A DNA stretch of 64,000 nt. Origin: Ashinkailepas kermadecensis. Taxonomy: Eukaryota; Arthropoda; Thecostraca; Neolepadidae. Where the stretch lies: positions 192,501 to 256,500 of the forward strand of contig JAOTOM010004667.1 in the NCBI GenBank assembly GCA_034440615.1, in the 5' to 3' direction. Below the pieces are notes generated by a model. The model ran no database searches. It was not told the origin of the DNA and saw only the letters and a list, made by a program, of their open reading frames with translations. Positions 1 to 12,100 of this stretch are shown here, piece after piece. Made by a program: the position numbers and the translations under genes. How positions within the stretch are numbered: the first letter of the stretch is position 1; the number at the start of each line of letters is the position of its first letter.

Positions 1-404
1 GGGAAGGCGATCAAGCGATTCGGCAGCTGGTTGACCTCTGCGGATAGTAGAACGCCCAGCTCGCAGCGGTCGAATCGGAGACCTTGATCCGAGCCCACGT
101 GATGGACTTGCTAGACCGCTTCCGATTTTTCATCATCCCATGTGTTGGACGGTGAAGTTCCTCGGCTGGAGATGGGAAGACCACGTCGCCGGTGCCGGGA
201 AGTATGACACGCTTTGCGTTCATTGCAAGGTTGTTTTCATGTTGTGCATTGTGTACCGTGTTGTTTCCCTCTTGCGTGTGTTAGCTATTTTTCACCACGG
301 TTCTCCAAATCCTTCGCCTTCCACTCACCTTTTGCCGCTCTTTTGCGTAGCTGACGCTGGCTTCTCTATCCCGTACTTCATTCGCCTGAGGTTTCTTACA
401 CCGG
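1..404. other. No gene recognised at the left edge
   Basis: The first 230 bases have coding-like base use on the minus strand (an open frame of about 70 codons, 11-223), but I recognise no family and see no splice or start context. It may be the edge of a decayed transposon or simple unique DNA. Confidence 0.4.
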
Positions 405-440
405 TCCGTCCGTCCGTCCGTCCGTCCGTCCGTCCGTCCG
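405..440. repeat. (TCCG)n microsatellite
   Basis: About nine uninterrupted TCCG tetranucleotides. It lies 160 bases before a second, larger microsatellite complex. Confidence 0.95.
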
Positions 441-603
441 TGGTGCCTGTGCAGCAGCTCGGTTTGTGGGCCGCAGCTCACGGCTGGCCCAGCTCCGCGC
501 CGTTATAACTGTATCCGCCGCGGCGTGGCTGCCGCATTTTTACAACACGCCGCTAACCTATATCCGATGGGGCTGGACGACTTCCCGGTGCGATGCAATC
601 AGC

Positions 604-738
604 TCGTGTGTGTGCGTGTGCGTGTGTGTCTGCCTGCCTGCCTGCCTGTCTGTGTCCTTGTGTGTGTTTGTGTGCGTGTGTGCATCTGCATACCTGTCTC
701 TGTATGTCTCTGACAGACAGACAGACAGACAGACAGAC

Positions 739-782
<44 letters not shown>

Positions 783-835
783 CCGTGTGCATCTGTGTAC
801 GTGTGTAATGGCAGCGTCACAATGCACACGGTGTA
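604..835. repeat. Compound microsatellite with a perfect palindrome
   Basis: A TG-rich tract and TGCC repeats lead into (ACAG)n, which flips exactly at 738/739 into (CTGT)n. Bases 712-738 and 739-765 are a perfect 27-bp inverted repeat with no spacer. The tract then decays into TG-rich sequence up to about 835. Open frames over it on both strands are repeat products. Confidence 0.95.
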
Positions 836-1952
836 TGTGTGGCTGCGTATGTATGTGTGCGGCGGTGCGCGCGCGTGCGGCTCCGCTCGTCGAAGGCCGT
901 TGACCCAGGCGGGCCTGACCTGGCCGCGTCGGAAAATGGGTCGTCGTGCGATTGCGGCGATGGGCCTCGCAGCGGTCGCCGCAGCGGCTGTTTATCCCGC
1001 GTGGTGTGCCGGGTTATTTATCGGAGGCCGGGACGGCGGTGCCCAGTGGTCAGGCGCCCTCCCCACACCCAGTGCTGGGCCTGGGGAGGGCGCTCGTTCT
1101 ACGGTGGCTATGTGGGCGAATTTTTGCGCAGAGGGTTGGCGATGTGGCTCCCAGATGCAGCTGCGGGATTTTTTCGGTGGTCGGCATATGCGGGTTGATG
1201 GTAGTTGGCCGAGGTCGTTTCTATAAGGAGAGATCATGAGATTGACACATTACAGATTACACAAAAGTGTTTGTAGCTTCAAATGAAGTGACAGTCTGCC
1301 GTTCCGCTGAAGCAACTGGCCAGCCAAAGATATTCGGTATAAACAATTGTATGTAAAGGTATTGCATGCGTCCATTGCCACATCCGGAGGCCGTTGGAGC
1401 TGCACGAGACATAACTAAGCGCCCTGGGCGTACGGTATCCCCGGAAGTAGGCCCCAGTATACCACACGAGGGATTCAAGGCGCGTGTGTGCCGTCCAATT
1501 CCTGAGAGCCCGTCACGGCTCCACTTGAGACGTGCTGGCGGCAGCGTCTCTGATGCAGCGGCACCTCCTGTTTTTGTTCGCACCGTTTTGTCTGGCCTCC
1601 TGTTTGGGGTCGGGTGTAACGGTCGTTACGCTTGCCGTCATCGTTCACAATGCGCCGCGCCCCGAAACATCGAGATCATTCCGAACTCGTTCTCGGAGAA
1701 CGTTCTCGGCTGGGCCGGACGCGCGCGGCTGGACGTTGGGCCGGCGGCGGTAAAACATAGCTGCAACTCATGAACACCACGCCACTGCCCCTCGCGGCCC
1801 TCCGGCGGTCACGTGACCATTCGGCCGCGTTGACCCCGACGCCCGCCGGTGTCACCGACCTGTGAACTGAGTCGCAGCAGACGCGATCAGACGCTTTAAT
1901 TTTGGAGCGGCACCGCACCGAAGTTTGCACCTCGTGACACGTGACAAGGCTG
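836..1952. other. Intergenic, no feature supported
   Basis: GC-rich unique sequence with short open frames in several phases. None has a recognisable motif or splice structure. Confidence 0.4.
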
Positions 1953-1983
1953 GTTAGGGCGCATCGACTGCAGTGGTCACGCA
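1953..1983 (-). mobile_element. SINE 3'-body fragment
   Basis: Read on the minus strand, this contains the GTCGATGCGCC stretch seen in the tail of the SINE at 20670-20816. It ends 20 bases before the 39-bp minisatellite. It is a fragment only, with no head or target duplication. Confidence 0.55.
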
Positions 1984-2002
1984 GAACCCATCACGTGACA
2001 GG

Positions 2003-2418
2003 GTCATCGTAGCCCAGTGTGATGCCGTGGCACGGGACCAGGTCATCGTAGCCCAGTGTGATGCCGTGGCACGGGACCAGGTCATCGTAGCCCAGTGTGA
2101 TGCCGTGGCACGGGACCAGGTCATCGTAGCCCAGTGTGATGCCGTGGCACAGGACCAGGTCATCGTAGCCCAGTGTGATGCCGTGGCACGGGACCAGGTC
2201 ATCGTAGCCCAGGTGATGCGGTGGCACGGGACCAGGTCATCGTAGCCCAGTGTGATGCCGTGGCACGGGACCAGGTCATCGTAGCCCAGTGTGATGCCGT
2301 GGCACAGGACCAGGTCATCGTAGCCCAGTGTGATGCCGTGGCACGGGACCAGGTCATCGTAGCCCAGTGTGATGCCGTGGCACGGGACCAGGTCATCGTA
2401 GCCCAGTGTGATGCGGTG
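2003..2418. repeat. 39-bp minisatellite, about 10.7 copies
   Basis: Units begin GTCATCGTAGCCCAGTGTGA and are almost identical. One unit near 2205-2235 is shortened, which shifts the frame. Because 39 is divisible by three, open frames run along both strands (13-residue protein repeats). I treat these as non-genic: there is no start context, no splice sites and no composition change. Confidence 0.95.
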
Positions 2419-2594
2419 CGAAGTAATGTTCGTATACCTACACTGTCTTTTGCTCTAGTTCACATGTTCTAAACGGTACATGCTACTCATTGATTTAGTC
2501 GGTATTCAGAACTAAGTGGGTGTCGGATGATACTGGTTTATACCTTCCCGCTACGTGTGTATGGATGAATCCCTAATGTTCGGATGTACATATC

Positions 2595-2735
2595 CAGTGT
2601 TAAAGTAATGGTTTTTCGTCGGGTTTGAGATGTCGAATCGAGTACAGTAGGATGTCGAAATTCGCCATGGAAATGATGTCATTGAACAGAAATGATAAGT
2701 TCTTCGAACACAATTCTGATACAACAGCGTACTCA
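2595..2735 (+). mobile_element. Partial hAT-type MITE, one end only
   Basis: It starts CAGTGTTAAAGTAATGG and continues into the same sequence as one end of the elements at 47026-47499 and 30010-30477 (shared GATGTCGAA... and ...GCCATGG blocks). The similarity fades after about 140 bp and the second terminus was not found, so the copy is truncated or strongly diverged. Confidence 0.75.
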
Positions 2736-2739
2736 TTTT

Positions 2740-4737
2740 ATTATTATATTATTTATTTCAGCTTAAGGGCGCTTCGACCAAAGCGTGATCATTTAGCTTG
2801 TTCCGCAAGTCAGTTATTTTTAAAATTGGCACTGTTCTATCTACGTAGTTATTTTGTTCAACATGTTTATTGTGTCGTACTGATTGTGTACTGGGGAATG
2901 TTTATTACACGATGGTTATTCCGTGATCGTTGTTTCCAAAAGGAGTTGGTATTGCAAAGCGCCGTGCGGTGTGTAATAAACATGCCGTGCGTCGTGCGGT
3001 GTGTAAAACAAAGCAGGTGCGTCGTGCGGTGTGTGATTATAGCGAAAGTTGGTGTTAAAGATGTAATGTCTGAAATGCCCTTATTCCCCACCTGTAGTAG
3101 TAAGTTCCGAGTGAGAAAACCTACACACAAAATTATGGCAAACATTCATGTCGCGAGAGTCGATTCGCACGTGCAGTAATCATGACAACCACTCCTGGTA
3201 ACTCGCATTAGTGATGCCAATTATATATCATTTGTCCACAAGCTGTCCCCACAGCGCTCTCGATCAGCTGCCTACTGCCACATCCGTGCAGTACACTGTG
3301 TGTCCCATGTCCGTGGTGCAGTGTGCGCCAGTGCACATCTGTGCATAGCCGGTGTGCACATGGTTCTGGAAAGCACTGGTTTCGAACCTGCTTCCCGCAT
3401 TGGGAACCGGTCCCGAACTCCGAATCCAGTGCACCGTTGGGTCTGAAACCGCACTTCGACCGGCATCATTGGCACGTCTGTCGGGTTTCCTAACGACTTC
3501 GCGGCTCTCCGGGAAGGAGAAATCGTCGCGCTGCAACAGCGCCGCCAGAAACCTGTCGGGTGTGCTCTCTCCCCTCTCGTCACCGTATTTGCTTCCCTCC
3601 CCTCTTCACTTTACTCTCGCCGTCTGACATTAACATCTTGTTGTTGTTCGTGTTCGCCTTGCCTGCAGTTTTAGCTCTGCCCTGGCTTGACGATGTCGAG
3701 TCGATGTTCCCTTGCCGACTGCAGTGAATAAGACATCCTCCTTTTGCTCGCCAAATTAATCTTATTTCTCAGTGACGTCATTTATTCTTGTCGTCCATGT
3801 TTGGCTGCCTTGTCTCAGTTTTTTTCGGTTTATTTTTGGCCTCCCTATCCTCTAAGTGCTTTCCTTTTCACACCTTCTCCTCCCCCCCCCCCCCTCTCTC
3901 TTCCCCTTTCTGGGGAGGTACGGATGTAAACATCTATTTAGCTCAGACTCTCATTTGGTGTGATGAAAGTGAAATTTGGTCGCGTGGAAGGCTATCCTTA
4001 CCTGCGGAGGTGCATCAGCCTCTTTTATACCTTTTATTCGCCTCAATATGTCCTTCCATTCTCCGCGTATCCACCTTCATATCACCTTCCACAAACCCCC
4101 TCTCCGCATGCAAAACTTCTCTCATTACATTTCCTCATCGCCTTCGTGTCCCCCTCCCTATATTTGAATTCCGTTTTGTATATCTTACTCACCATCTACT
4201 TTCACTATGCTCATTCTCTCCTCGTCTCTCTTCCTTCTCTGTATCCTATCACCCCCTCTCGCTCTCACTCATTCACACGTTCGCTTCCCAACAGGAGGGA
4301 CACTTCCTTTGGGCGAAAAACTCCACTCACTCGCAAAACCAATAACTAGCACCACCGTCAATGTGAACTTTACGTTACGCTCATGTAGTAATAGCGTCAA
4401 ACATAATTTTTCATCTCCCGTTTGTTTTTGTAGGTAGTAGAAGCTTTGCCTTCTGCCGCTCTAACACCTGCATCCTCCAACCCCCCCCCCCTCATGTTTG
4501 GGCTCAGCTGCAGGTGTGCGGTCGCCGCAGTGTCCACGACTCCGGCTGTAACGATCAAGTCTGCCCAACTCCATCCTTTCACTGTCCTGTGCCCGGCTTT
4601 CACCGGCCCAGTGCCACTGGTGCGTACCGCGGCAATATTGCGTGGCTGTCTCTGGGACCTGTCTCTGGGACTGTCTCTGGGCTGTCTCTGCGCGGCTGTC
4701 TCTGGGACCTGTACACTTTCTGGGCGCCCCTGCACCA
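2740..4737. other. Intergenic; pyrimidine-rich plus strand from about 3560 to 4320
   Basis: No gene is recognisable. From about 3560 to 4320 the plus strand is strongly C+T biased, including a C run near 3885. The long frames through it are low-complexity Ser/Leu/Pro translations of that bias. Confidence 0.5.
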
Positions 4738-5390
4738 CACAACACAGCACTGTGCCCTGTGACCTATGACACAACACACGCAGTGTCAGTGTCACACAAC
4801 ACAGCACTGTGCCCTGTGACCTGTGACACAACACACACAGCGTCACAGTGTCACACAACACAGCACTGTGCCCTGTGACCTGTGACACAACACACACAGC
4901 GTCACAGTGTCACACAACACAGCACTGTGCCCTGTGACCTGTGACACAACACACACAGCGTTACAGTGTCACACAACACAGCACTGTGCCCTGTGACCTG
5001 TGACACAACACACACAGTGTCACACAACACAGCACTGTGCCCTGTGACCTGTGACACAACACACACAGTGTCACACAACACACACAGTGTCACACAACAC
5101 AGCACTGTGCCCTGTGACCTGTGACACAACACACACAGTGTCACACAGCACTGTGCCCTGTGACCTGTGACACAACACACACAGTGTCACACAACACAGC
5201 ACTGTGCCCTGTGACCTGTGACACAACACACACAGTGTCACACAACACAGCACTGTGCCCTGTGACCTGTGACACAACACACACAGCGTCACAGTGTCAC
5301 ACAACACAGCACTGTGCCCTGTGACCTGTGACACAACACACACAGTGTCACACAACACAGCACTGTGCCCTGTGACACAACACAGCGACA
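4738..5390. repeat. 46-59-bp minisatellite, about 12 copies
   Basis: Units contain CACTGTGCCCTGTGACCTGT followed by a variable ACACA/GTGTCAC segment. Length varies because the CA-rich part gains or loses blocks, so this looks like a minisatellite containing an unstable microsatellite. Confidence 0.93.
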
Positions 5391-6628
5391 CCGTAACTTG
5401 TAACACGGGAAAGTTAGCACATTGTGTTTGCCACCGTGAGACGTCGGGTGCTTGGGAGGAAAGCCGTTTTGTTTTTATGCAGAGGGCAGTTGTCGTGCGC
5501 GGCCCACATGTGGCGGGCGATGAGACGAATTGACGGATATTGACATTGAACACTGGATGGTGAGCTCCACCACACTCTGCTCGACTGAGGCTCGTGAGAT
5601 GGCGCGCGGCGGCGTGTCGTGAGTCTTTGTAGCGAGGACTTTTTTGTAAGACCTATTGTGAAAGCGAAACTGAAATATATATATAGTTTGTTTAATGGTT
5701 CGGACTAGAGAAGTGGAGCAGCTAGGCAAATTTTCTCAGAAGCCAGGTTGGGGGATATAAATGCAAGAGATGCGTGATGGCAATGCAAGCAGAAATGTTG
5801 GGTGCTTCCTGGCTCTGCTCCCGAGTGCGTCTCGGCCCGCGTGGTGGTTTCCTCGCATCCGTAAACAGCCTTCCAGACTGCGCGATGTGTTGACTAATAC
5901 AACGCAGGCGGCGTTCACTTTATTTTCACCTCGTGAAACTTCTTTTCAGGAAACTGCGACCCTATATGGCAGCACCTACGCTACCAGATTCTTTATTGGC
6001 GATGTCTAGTGCTGTTGCAATTTTCAGTACGTTTGCCAAACGCGAGTGCTGGTTTGATCAAGACAAACAAATTGCAAGCCAGTGTGTGTGGCCTGGTTTC
6101 TTCACAGAAAGTTGCGCTTGCGAACTCCGAAGCTTGTTGGCACTGTTTGAGACCAGTCGATTTAATATTGAGGAGCAAGCAAATGTCGCTAAAACCTTCT
6201 GTCCCTCTTGTTGCTGTAATGCAACTTCAATGCAGTTCCGTTTGAGTGACACTTGACGGGTTAAAAAGATCATGGAGCCCCCCACCCAGCAATCCCAGCC
6301 TCCAGAGTCCCCAGTACAGCATCGGAAGCACGTGGTCGCCCTGTCGCGACTGTCATTCAGTACGCAAATATTCCACGGCCCCCAGCCTTCGCTGAGGAAT
6401 TCGGAACCATTTTAACTTTTGTCAATGTGAAAGGGCCACAGGAAGGTATTTGTGCCATGTTCTATTTCTGCTGCCGGTACTAAGTATTTGGTTATCGGAT
6501 TCGCCATCCAGTTCTGAGGCGGTGATGCTTTGTAAAGTCCTTAATAGGATAATGTCCAGCGAGTAGCAGGGGGGTCGGTGCCAAGAATGCAGATGCTTTT
6601 TTAGGTCAGCTATTTGACTGTGCGGTGC
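5391..6628. other. Intergenic, no gene recognised
   Basis: An open frame on the plus strand (5933-6256, 107 codons) has mixed composition with many Cys, but I recognise no domain and see no splice framework. Nothing else stands out. Confidence 0.4.
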
Positions 6629-6998
6629 GCAGACGCTGTTGACAGGGGTCCCGGGGAATCGGCGTCCCCTCGTGGCCATGTTCCGTCTGTTGACAGGGGT
6701 CCCGGGGAATCGGCGTCCCCTCGTGGCCATGTTCCGTCTGTGCGCAGACGCTGTTGACAGGGGTCCCGGGGAATCGGCGTCCCCTCGTGGCCATGTTCCG
6801 TCTGTGCGCAGACGCTGTTGACAGGGGTCCCGGGGAATCGGCGTCCCCTCGTGGCCATGTTCCGTCTGTGCGCAGACGCTGTTGACAGGGGTCCCGGGGA
6901 ATCGGCGTCCCCTTCGTGGCCATGTTCCGTCTGTGCGCAGACGCTGTTGACAGGGGTCCCGGGGAATCGGCGTCCCCTTCGTGGCCATGTTCCGTCTG
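6629..6998. repeat. 64-bp minisatellite, 6 copies
   Basis: The core GGGGTCCCGGGGAATCGGCG repeats at 64 bp. The first spacing is only 51 bp because a GCGCAGACGCTG-type segment is missing. It is the first of four arrays lying almost back to back (6.6-8.9 kb). Confidence 0.95.
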
Positions 6999-7072
6999 GA
7001 ATAGCGACTGCAGCTGGACAGCTGGGAGCAGCTGGACAGCTGGGAGCGGCTGTTTTCAGGTGAAGTACTGTC

Positions 7073-7378
7073 GAGGAGCGTCCCCAGGTGGCGGCTGACC
7101 ACCACGTGGCGACGCGCCTTCCTCCCCGCCTGGTCACTCGTCTCCCGCCGAGGAGCGTCCCCAGTGATGGTTGACCACCACGTGGCGACGCGCCTTCCTC
7201 CCCGCCTGGTCACTCGTCTCCCGCCGAGGAGCGTCCCCAGGTGATGGTTGACCACCACGTGGCGACGCGCCTTCCTCCCCGCCTGGTCACTCGTCTCCCG
7301 CCGAGGAGCGTCCCCAGTGATGGTTGACCACCACGTGGCGACGCGCCTCCTTCCCCGCCTGGTCACTCGTCTTCCGTG
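7073..7378. repeat. 76-77-bp minisatellite, 4 copies
   Basis: Units start GAGGAGCGTCCCCAG at 7073, 7150, 7226 and 7303. The sequence is unrelated to the neighbouring arrays on either side. Confidence 0.95.
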
Positions 7379-7484
7379 GCGTCGTGTCTCGGCAACAGAT
7401 GCTCGCCCAGGCTCGAAGATTGTTCTGAATTTCCGCCGATCGAAATGCGTGCTGAAATTTCGAAGGTTTTTGTTTACGCACGTT

Positions 7485-8443
7485 TGTGGTACTCTGCCGC
7501 CGTCGCTGTGGTACTGTAGTACTCTGCTGTCGCTGTGGTACTGTGGTACTCTGCTGTCGCTGTGGTACTGTAGTACTCTGCTGTCGCTGTGGTACTGTAG
7601 TACTCTGCCGTCGCTGTGGTACTGTAGTACTCTGCTGTCGCTGTGGTACTGTGGTACTCTGCCGTCGCTGTGGTACTGTAGTACTCTGCTGTCGCTGTGG
7701 TACTGTGGTACTCTGCTGTCGCTGTGGTACTGTAGTACTCTGCTGTCGCTGTGGTACTGTAGTACTCTGCTGTCGCTGTGGTACTGTGGTACTCTGCTGT
7801 CGCTGTGGTACTGTAGTACTCTGCTGTCGCTGTGGTACTGTGGTACTCTGCCGTCGCTGTGGTACTGTAGTACTCTGCCGTCGCTGTGGTACTGTAGTAC
7901 TCTGCTGTCGCTGTGGTACTGTAGTACTCTGCTGTCGCTGTGGTACTCTGCCGTCGCTGTGGTACTGTAGTACTCTGCTGTCGCTGTGGTACTGTGGTAC
8001 TCTGCCGTCGCTGTGGTACTGTAGTACTCTGCTGTCGCTGTGGTACTGTGGTACTCTGCGTGCTGTGGTACTGTAGTACTCTGCCGTCGCTGTGGTACTG
8101 TAGTACTCTGCCGTCGCTGTGGTACTGTAGTACTCTGCTGTCGCTGTGGTACTGTGGTACTCTGCCGTCGCTGTGGTACTGTAGTACTCTGCCGTCGCTG
8201 TGGTACTGTAGTACTCTGCTGTCGCTGTGGTACTGTGGTACTCTGCCGTCGCTGTGGTACTGTAGTACTCTGCCGTCGCTGTGGTACTGTAGTACTCTGC
8301 TGTCGCTGTGGTACTGTGGTACTCTGCTGTCGCTGTGGTACTGTAGTACTCTGCCGTCGCTGTGGTACTGTAGTACTCTGCTGTCGCTGTGGTACTGTGG
8401 TACTCTGCTGTCGCTGTGGTACTGTGGTACTCTGCCGTCGCTC
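7485..8443. repeat. 27-bp minisatellite, about 35 copies
   Basis: The unit is TGTGGTACTGTAGTACTC plus nine bases. Two variable sites (TAG/TGG and CTG/CCG) define unit types. Since 27 is divisible by three, long frames run on both strands (the longest is minus, 6422-8452, 676 codons). These Val/Pro/Gln- or Leu/Trp/Cys-rich repeats are not credible proteins. Confidence 0.97.
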
Positions 8444-8646
8444 CTTCCGCAACAGTGCAGGAGTCGGTAAATTGACAGAGCGTTAGTCAAGTTTTTCATC
8501 GATACGCAAATAAATAGTATGTTTAATATGTATGAAACCGGTGTGCAATAACATAAATATGCATTAATGCTACATTTATTACCTCGGTTCCATGAAGCCA
8601 AATGTCATTCAAGCTTTTGAAGTCGATTTTCAAGATATGCCTGGGC

Positions 8647-8853
8647 CCAGCTGGCCGTGCAGCTGGGTACGGCCGGGCGACGTCCGTGCAGCTGGGTACG
8701 GCCGGGCGACGTCCGTCAGCTGGGTACGGCCGGGCGACGTCCGTCAGCTGGGTACGGCCGGGCGACGTCCGTCAGCTGGGTACGGCCCGGTGGCGTCGGC
8801 TGTCAGCTGGGGCCGGCCCGGTGGCGTCGGCTGTCAGCTGGGCGGCCGTCCTT
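8647..8853. repeat. 28-29-bp minisatellite, about 7 copies
   Basis: Units contain CAGCTGGGTACGGCCGGGCG. The last copies change to a GGCCCGGTGGCGTCGG form, so the array is degenerating at its right edge. Confidence 0.9.
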
Positions 8854-11800
8854 GGCGACCGGCTGACCCGACCCGACCGCGCGCACTCACTTTCGCTGTC
8901 GATTTCTCCGGCCGGTGCGTGCGTCAGCGGCGCCCGCGGCCGGCTCCCCGGCGCCCCGGTCACACCGGCAGCCGCCAAGACGGCGCCGGTTGGCCAACGC
9001 GGCTGGCGGCGCCCGCGCGCGCGCCGTCAGCCGATTCTGAACGCGGCTGCCAGCGCGACGGCCGTTCCCCCCTCCCCCTGGTGGCATGGCACCCTCGGGT
9101 TTCCTAATTGCAAAAGCTATCGCAGAATCATAATTTGAGATTAATTTTTCAAGAAAGTCCAGTTTGCTTGAGCGGACGGCACCACGATATGATGCTCCTT
9201 TCCTACCGGTTCTTTCGACAGCAAATCGAGGTCTCTGTTGGTTATGCACGTGTTGTAAGCTTGATTTCTTCATGTCTGGTTGAGATGTCAAGCTAAACAC
9301 GTTTGTGGATTGTAAGCATCTGTCTATTCATGCGAGGTGGAAATCGTGAATTTGGGGGAAAAGAACCGAAGTATCCAGCCACTATAAATACCACAAAGTT
9401 TGAAGCTGATGTACTACGAACATTTGTCTGAGAGTAGGATTATAACCATAGAAAACATGGTGAAAAATAAGGGTTTAGGCGAAACGAAAGTCGTATATGG
9501 GCGCTGTTTTGATCAGTGCGCTTATTTTGGAAAGCGCGAGTGCAATTTTAAGCGCAATTTCAAACTACTCTTCGCAAAACCGGGGACATTCTTTCAGACC
9601 TGCTGTGCTATGATTTACATCTTGATCATTTTCAAGTGCCAGCGTTCGCAGGACACTTTTTTCAGGTACGTTATCGATAACTAAGCTATTCATTTATAGT
9701 GTAAGGCTAAGAAAAATATATCCTGGAATATACACTTCTTCCAACCGCATTTTGTACGTGTGCAGTTAAAATGGACTGATCCTCTGGTATGCACAAAAGA
9801 GATGGATAAACAATGTAATGCGAATTATGCATATATGCTTACTTGTCTTCTACGTAATATTTCATGCAGGAGCGCAGCCATGGTACCCTCGACGGAGGAC
9901 TAAGCCAATATTAAATGGCGTGGACAAATACTGTCTTCGGGCACGTTCATAAAGTGCAGAACAAATGGTGTCATGGCGTTGGGGACAATTTCTCCATTTG
10001 CCTCCCACTGTGGTTGTGTTGCCGATGTTAGGCGGGGGCGTATTTAGAAATACACCAACAGGGGAGGGATGTTTAGAAATTCACCAAGGTGGACGGTATG
10101 ATGTCAAAGTGAGCCGGTGCCGTGTGGGATGGGCGCCAAACCAGCCCAAAGGGCGCCGACCTCGGCTAGAGGGAAGCCACTAATTGAGATAATTTCGAAG
10201 GTTTGGTGCACTCGGACATTCCCGAAACCCGATTTCCTGGGATGAGAGCTGGAAAAAATCGGGGGTGTAGGATGTGTGCAGTCAAGCGGTTCTAGACGGG
10301 CACGAACTTCCGGTTAAAGGGGGCCGCCTTCCAGTCAAAGGGGTGCCATCTCCAAGGGTGTGGGGTGGTAGGGGAGCCATCTCCAAGGGGGCGGGGTGGT
10401 AGCATGGCCAAATTTCTCCACAAATATGCGACTGATGTCAAGAGATGTTGCTTATAGTATTATAATGCAGGCCTAATACAAACCCAAGAAATAGACGCAA
10501 GTTGTTTGATACTTCTGGCCTAGTACGTATGCCTGTTCAATTGGCAAGGTTTTGGCCGGTATAGCCTGGGCCCAGCCCTTTGGCGGCTGCGATTGCTACC
10601 GTGTAAGCCAACTAGACTCTGCCCCCTAGACTCTTGGCAGAGTCTAGGGGGCTCTGCCTAGTCTCCCCTAGACCCCTAGCCAACTAGACTCTGAATGTTA
10701 ACGACTGGTGAGAGTGGGGGCAAGGCCCCTAGCCAGCATGCGAGGCGAAGCCCTCGTGTTGTCCAGTGGAGATGGCACGAGGTCACGGGACCACGGAATT
10801 TGTATTGGGAGGCGACCGGAGGCTTGCTCTTGGTAGAGCAGGGTGCTCAGGTCTCACCAGTAGTGGAGTAAGATGCCTGGACTAAGACGAGGTGCAAATA
10901 TTAAACGCCAAGCGAAAGTCACGAAGTCTTAGTAGATTCCAACACATCATTCCTACTTTTCGCAACGTGCTGCATTCCTGCATTGGCTGTTACGTAAACA
11001 AACGCAACGTTAAAGGTGTTGTGATGCGCCCCAAACCCTGGAAAATAATGTTTGTAATACACGCGTCGCGATCCCCTTCCACCGTTGAGAGCCGTGTTAC
11101 GTCGGTGACGTCACCGGTGCAGCCATCTGGCGGCGGCGGTCTCTGGCGCACCGCCAGCCAGCCAGCTGATGCTCGCCAGCACTTCCGCGCCGGGCTGACC
11201 TTCAATCTGCGCGCGGCGCGGCGGAGAGTGGCTGCCGCCTGCGCTCAGCTGTTGTTGTCATGGAGATCCGTTCGTGGGTACGTTTCAAGCGTCTTGAAAA
11301 CAGGGAGTTCTGTTCAAGACGTGGTGACAACCTGTTGTAGCGCATGAACAACCGTCAGCATTGGTTTTGGGGTAGCAATGCGTTTGGGGAGACGCAGACA
11401 TGGTATGACGTCATATGGCGCTGCCGATGCTCTCGATGAATCGCAAGAGCAGCGGCAGCAGTTAAGATGGCGGCGCCCAGTCTGAGTAAACAAGTTCGTG
11501 CCGTCGTGGATGATAATGAACGGACTTGAAAATCGGTTAGAAACATGAATAGTGGCATATTTCGCGTAATAATATGGATATAATTTTCGAATGTATGGAT
11601 AGTTATCACCTGTAAACAGAGTAAATAAACGAAATATGCATCAATTGTTGGTGCGAAGAGGTCGCTGCTGCCGCTGCTACCGGTGTGACGTCACACGGCA
11701 TCGGCCAGCTCCTGCTCGCAATGGCTCGCAACCAGTTTCGTGAACACGGCTCGGAAGAACGTGCCGGATTGGTAGCCATGTTGTTTAGCATTCTATAGTT

Positions 11801-12100
11801 GGGTTGGGCTGCATCACGAAAGAGTGCAATGTGTCAGTTTCCATCTGTTTTCTCGTTTTAGCCAAACACGAACCTGTCTGGTTACTTAGTACATTAGTTG
11901 AAGTCATGCATCACGTAGTTGAATAATTGGTACCCCAATTATGGAGAATCTGTGTTCACTCCTTCGAGGAATACCAAAAGCAATGTTGATTTTCAGTCTA
12001 CACCACCAATTTAAGCAAAGAGCACCCTGGTGGCTCCCTTCTCGCCCTTTTCACGTTGCGGATTATTCGGCCGTGATTCAGTGCTTCCCCGGGCGAGAAT
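8854..12100. other. 3.2-kb stretch without a recognisable gene
   Basis: A GC-rich patch (8860-9100) passes into AT-richer unique DNA. A strong hairpin at 10621-10652 and an AAGATGGCGGC motif at 11464-11474 are listed separately. No frame here matches a family I know. Confidence 0.4.
10621..10652. other. Perfect 13-bp stem hairpin
   Basis: GCCCCCTAGACTC (10621-10633) and GAGTCTAGGGGGC (10640-10652) are perfect complements around a 6-base loop. Related CTAG-rich pieces (ACTAGACTCTG, CCCCTAGAC) are scattered from 10610 to 10690, suggesting a decayed palindromic element. Confidence 0.85.

Noticed and set aside
1973..3200. A CRISPR-like array in the 39-bp repeats
   Set aside because: There are no unique spacers between repeats, and the context is eukaryotic.
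5933..6256. 107-codon Cys-containing frame as a small secreted protein
   Set aside because: No signal peptide, no Cys spacing pattern, and no upstream or downstream exon evidence.
6422..8452. 676-codon open frame on the minus strand and several 140-375-codon frames over the same DNA
   Set aside because: They run through 27-, 64- and 77-bp tandem repeats, occur on both strands at once, and translate to simple peptide repeats.
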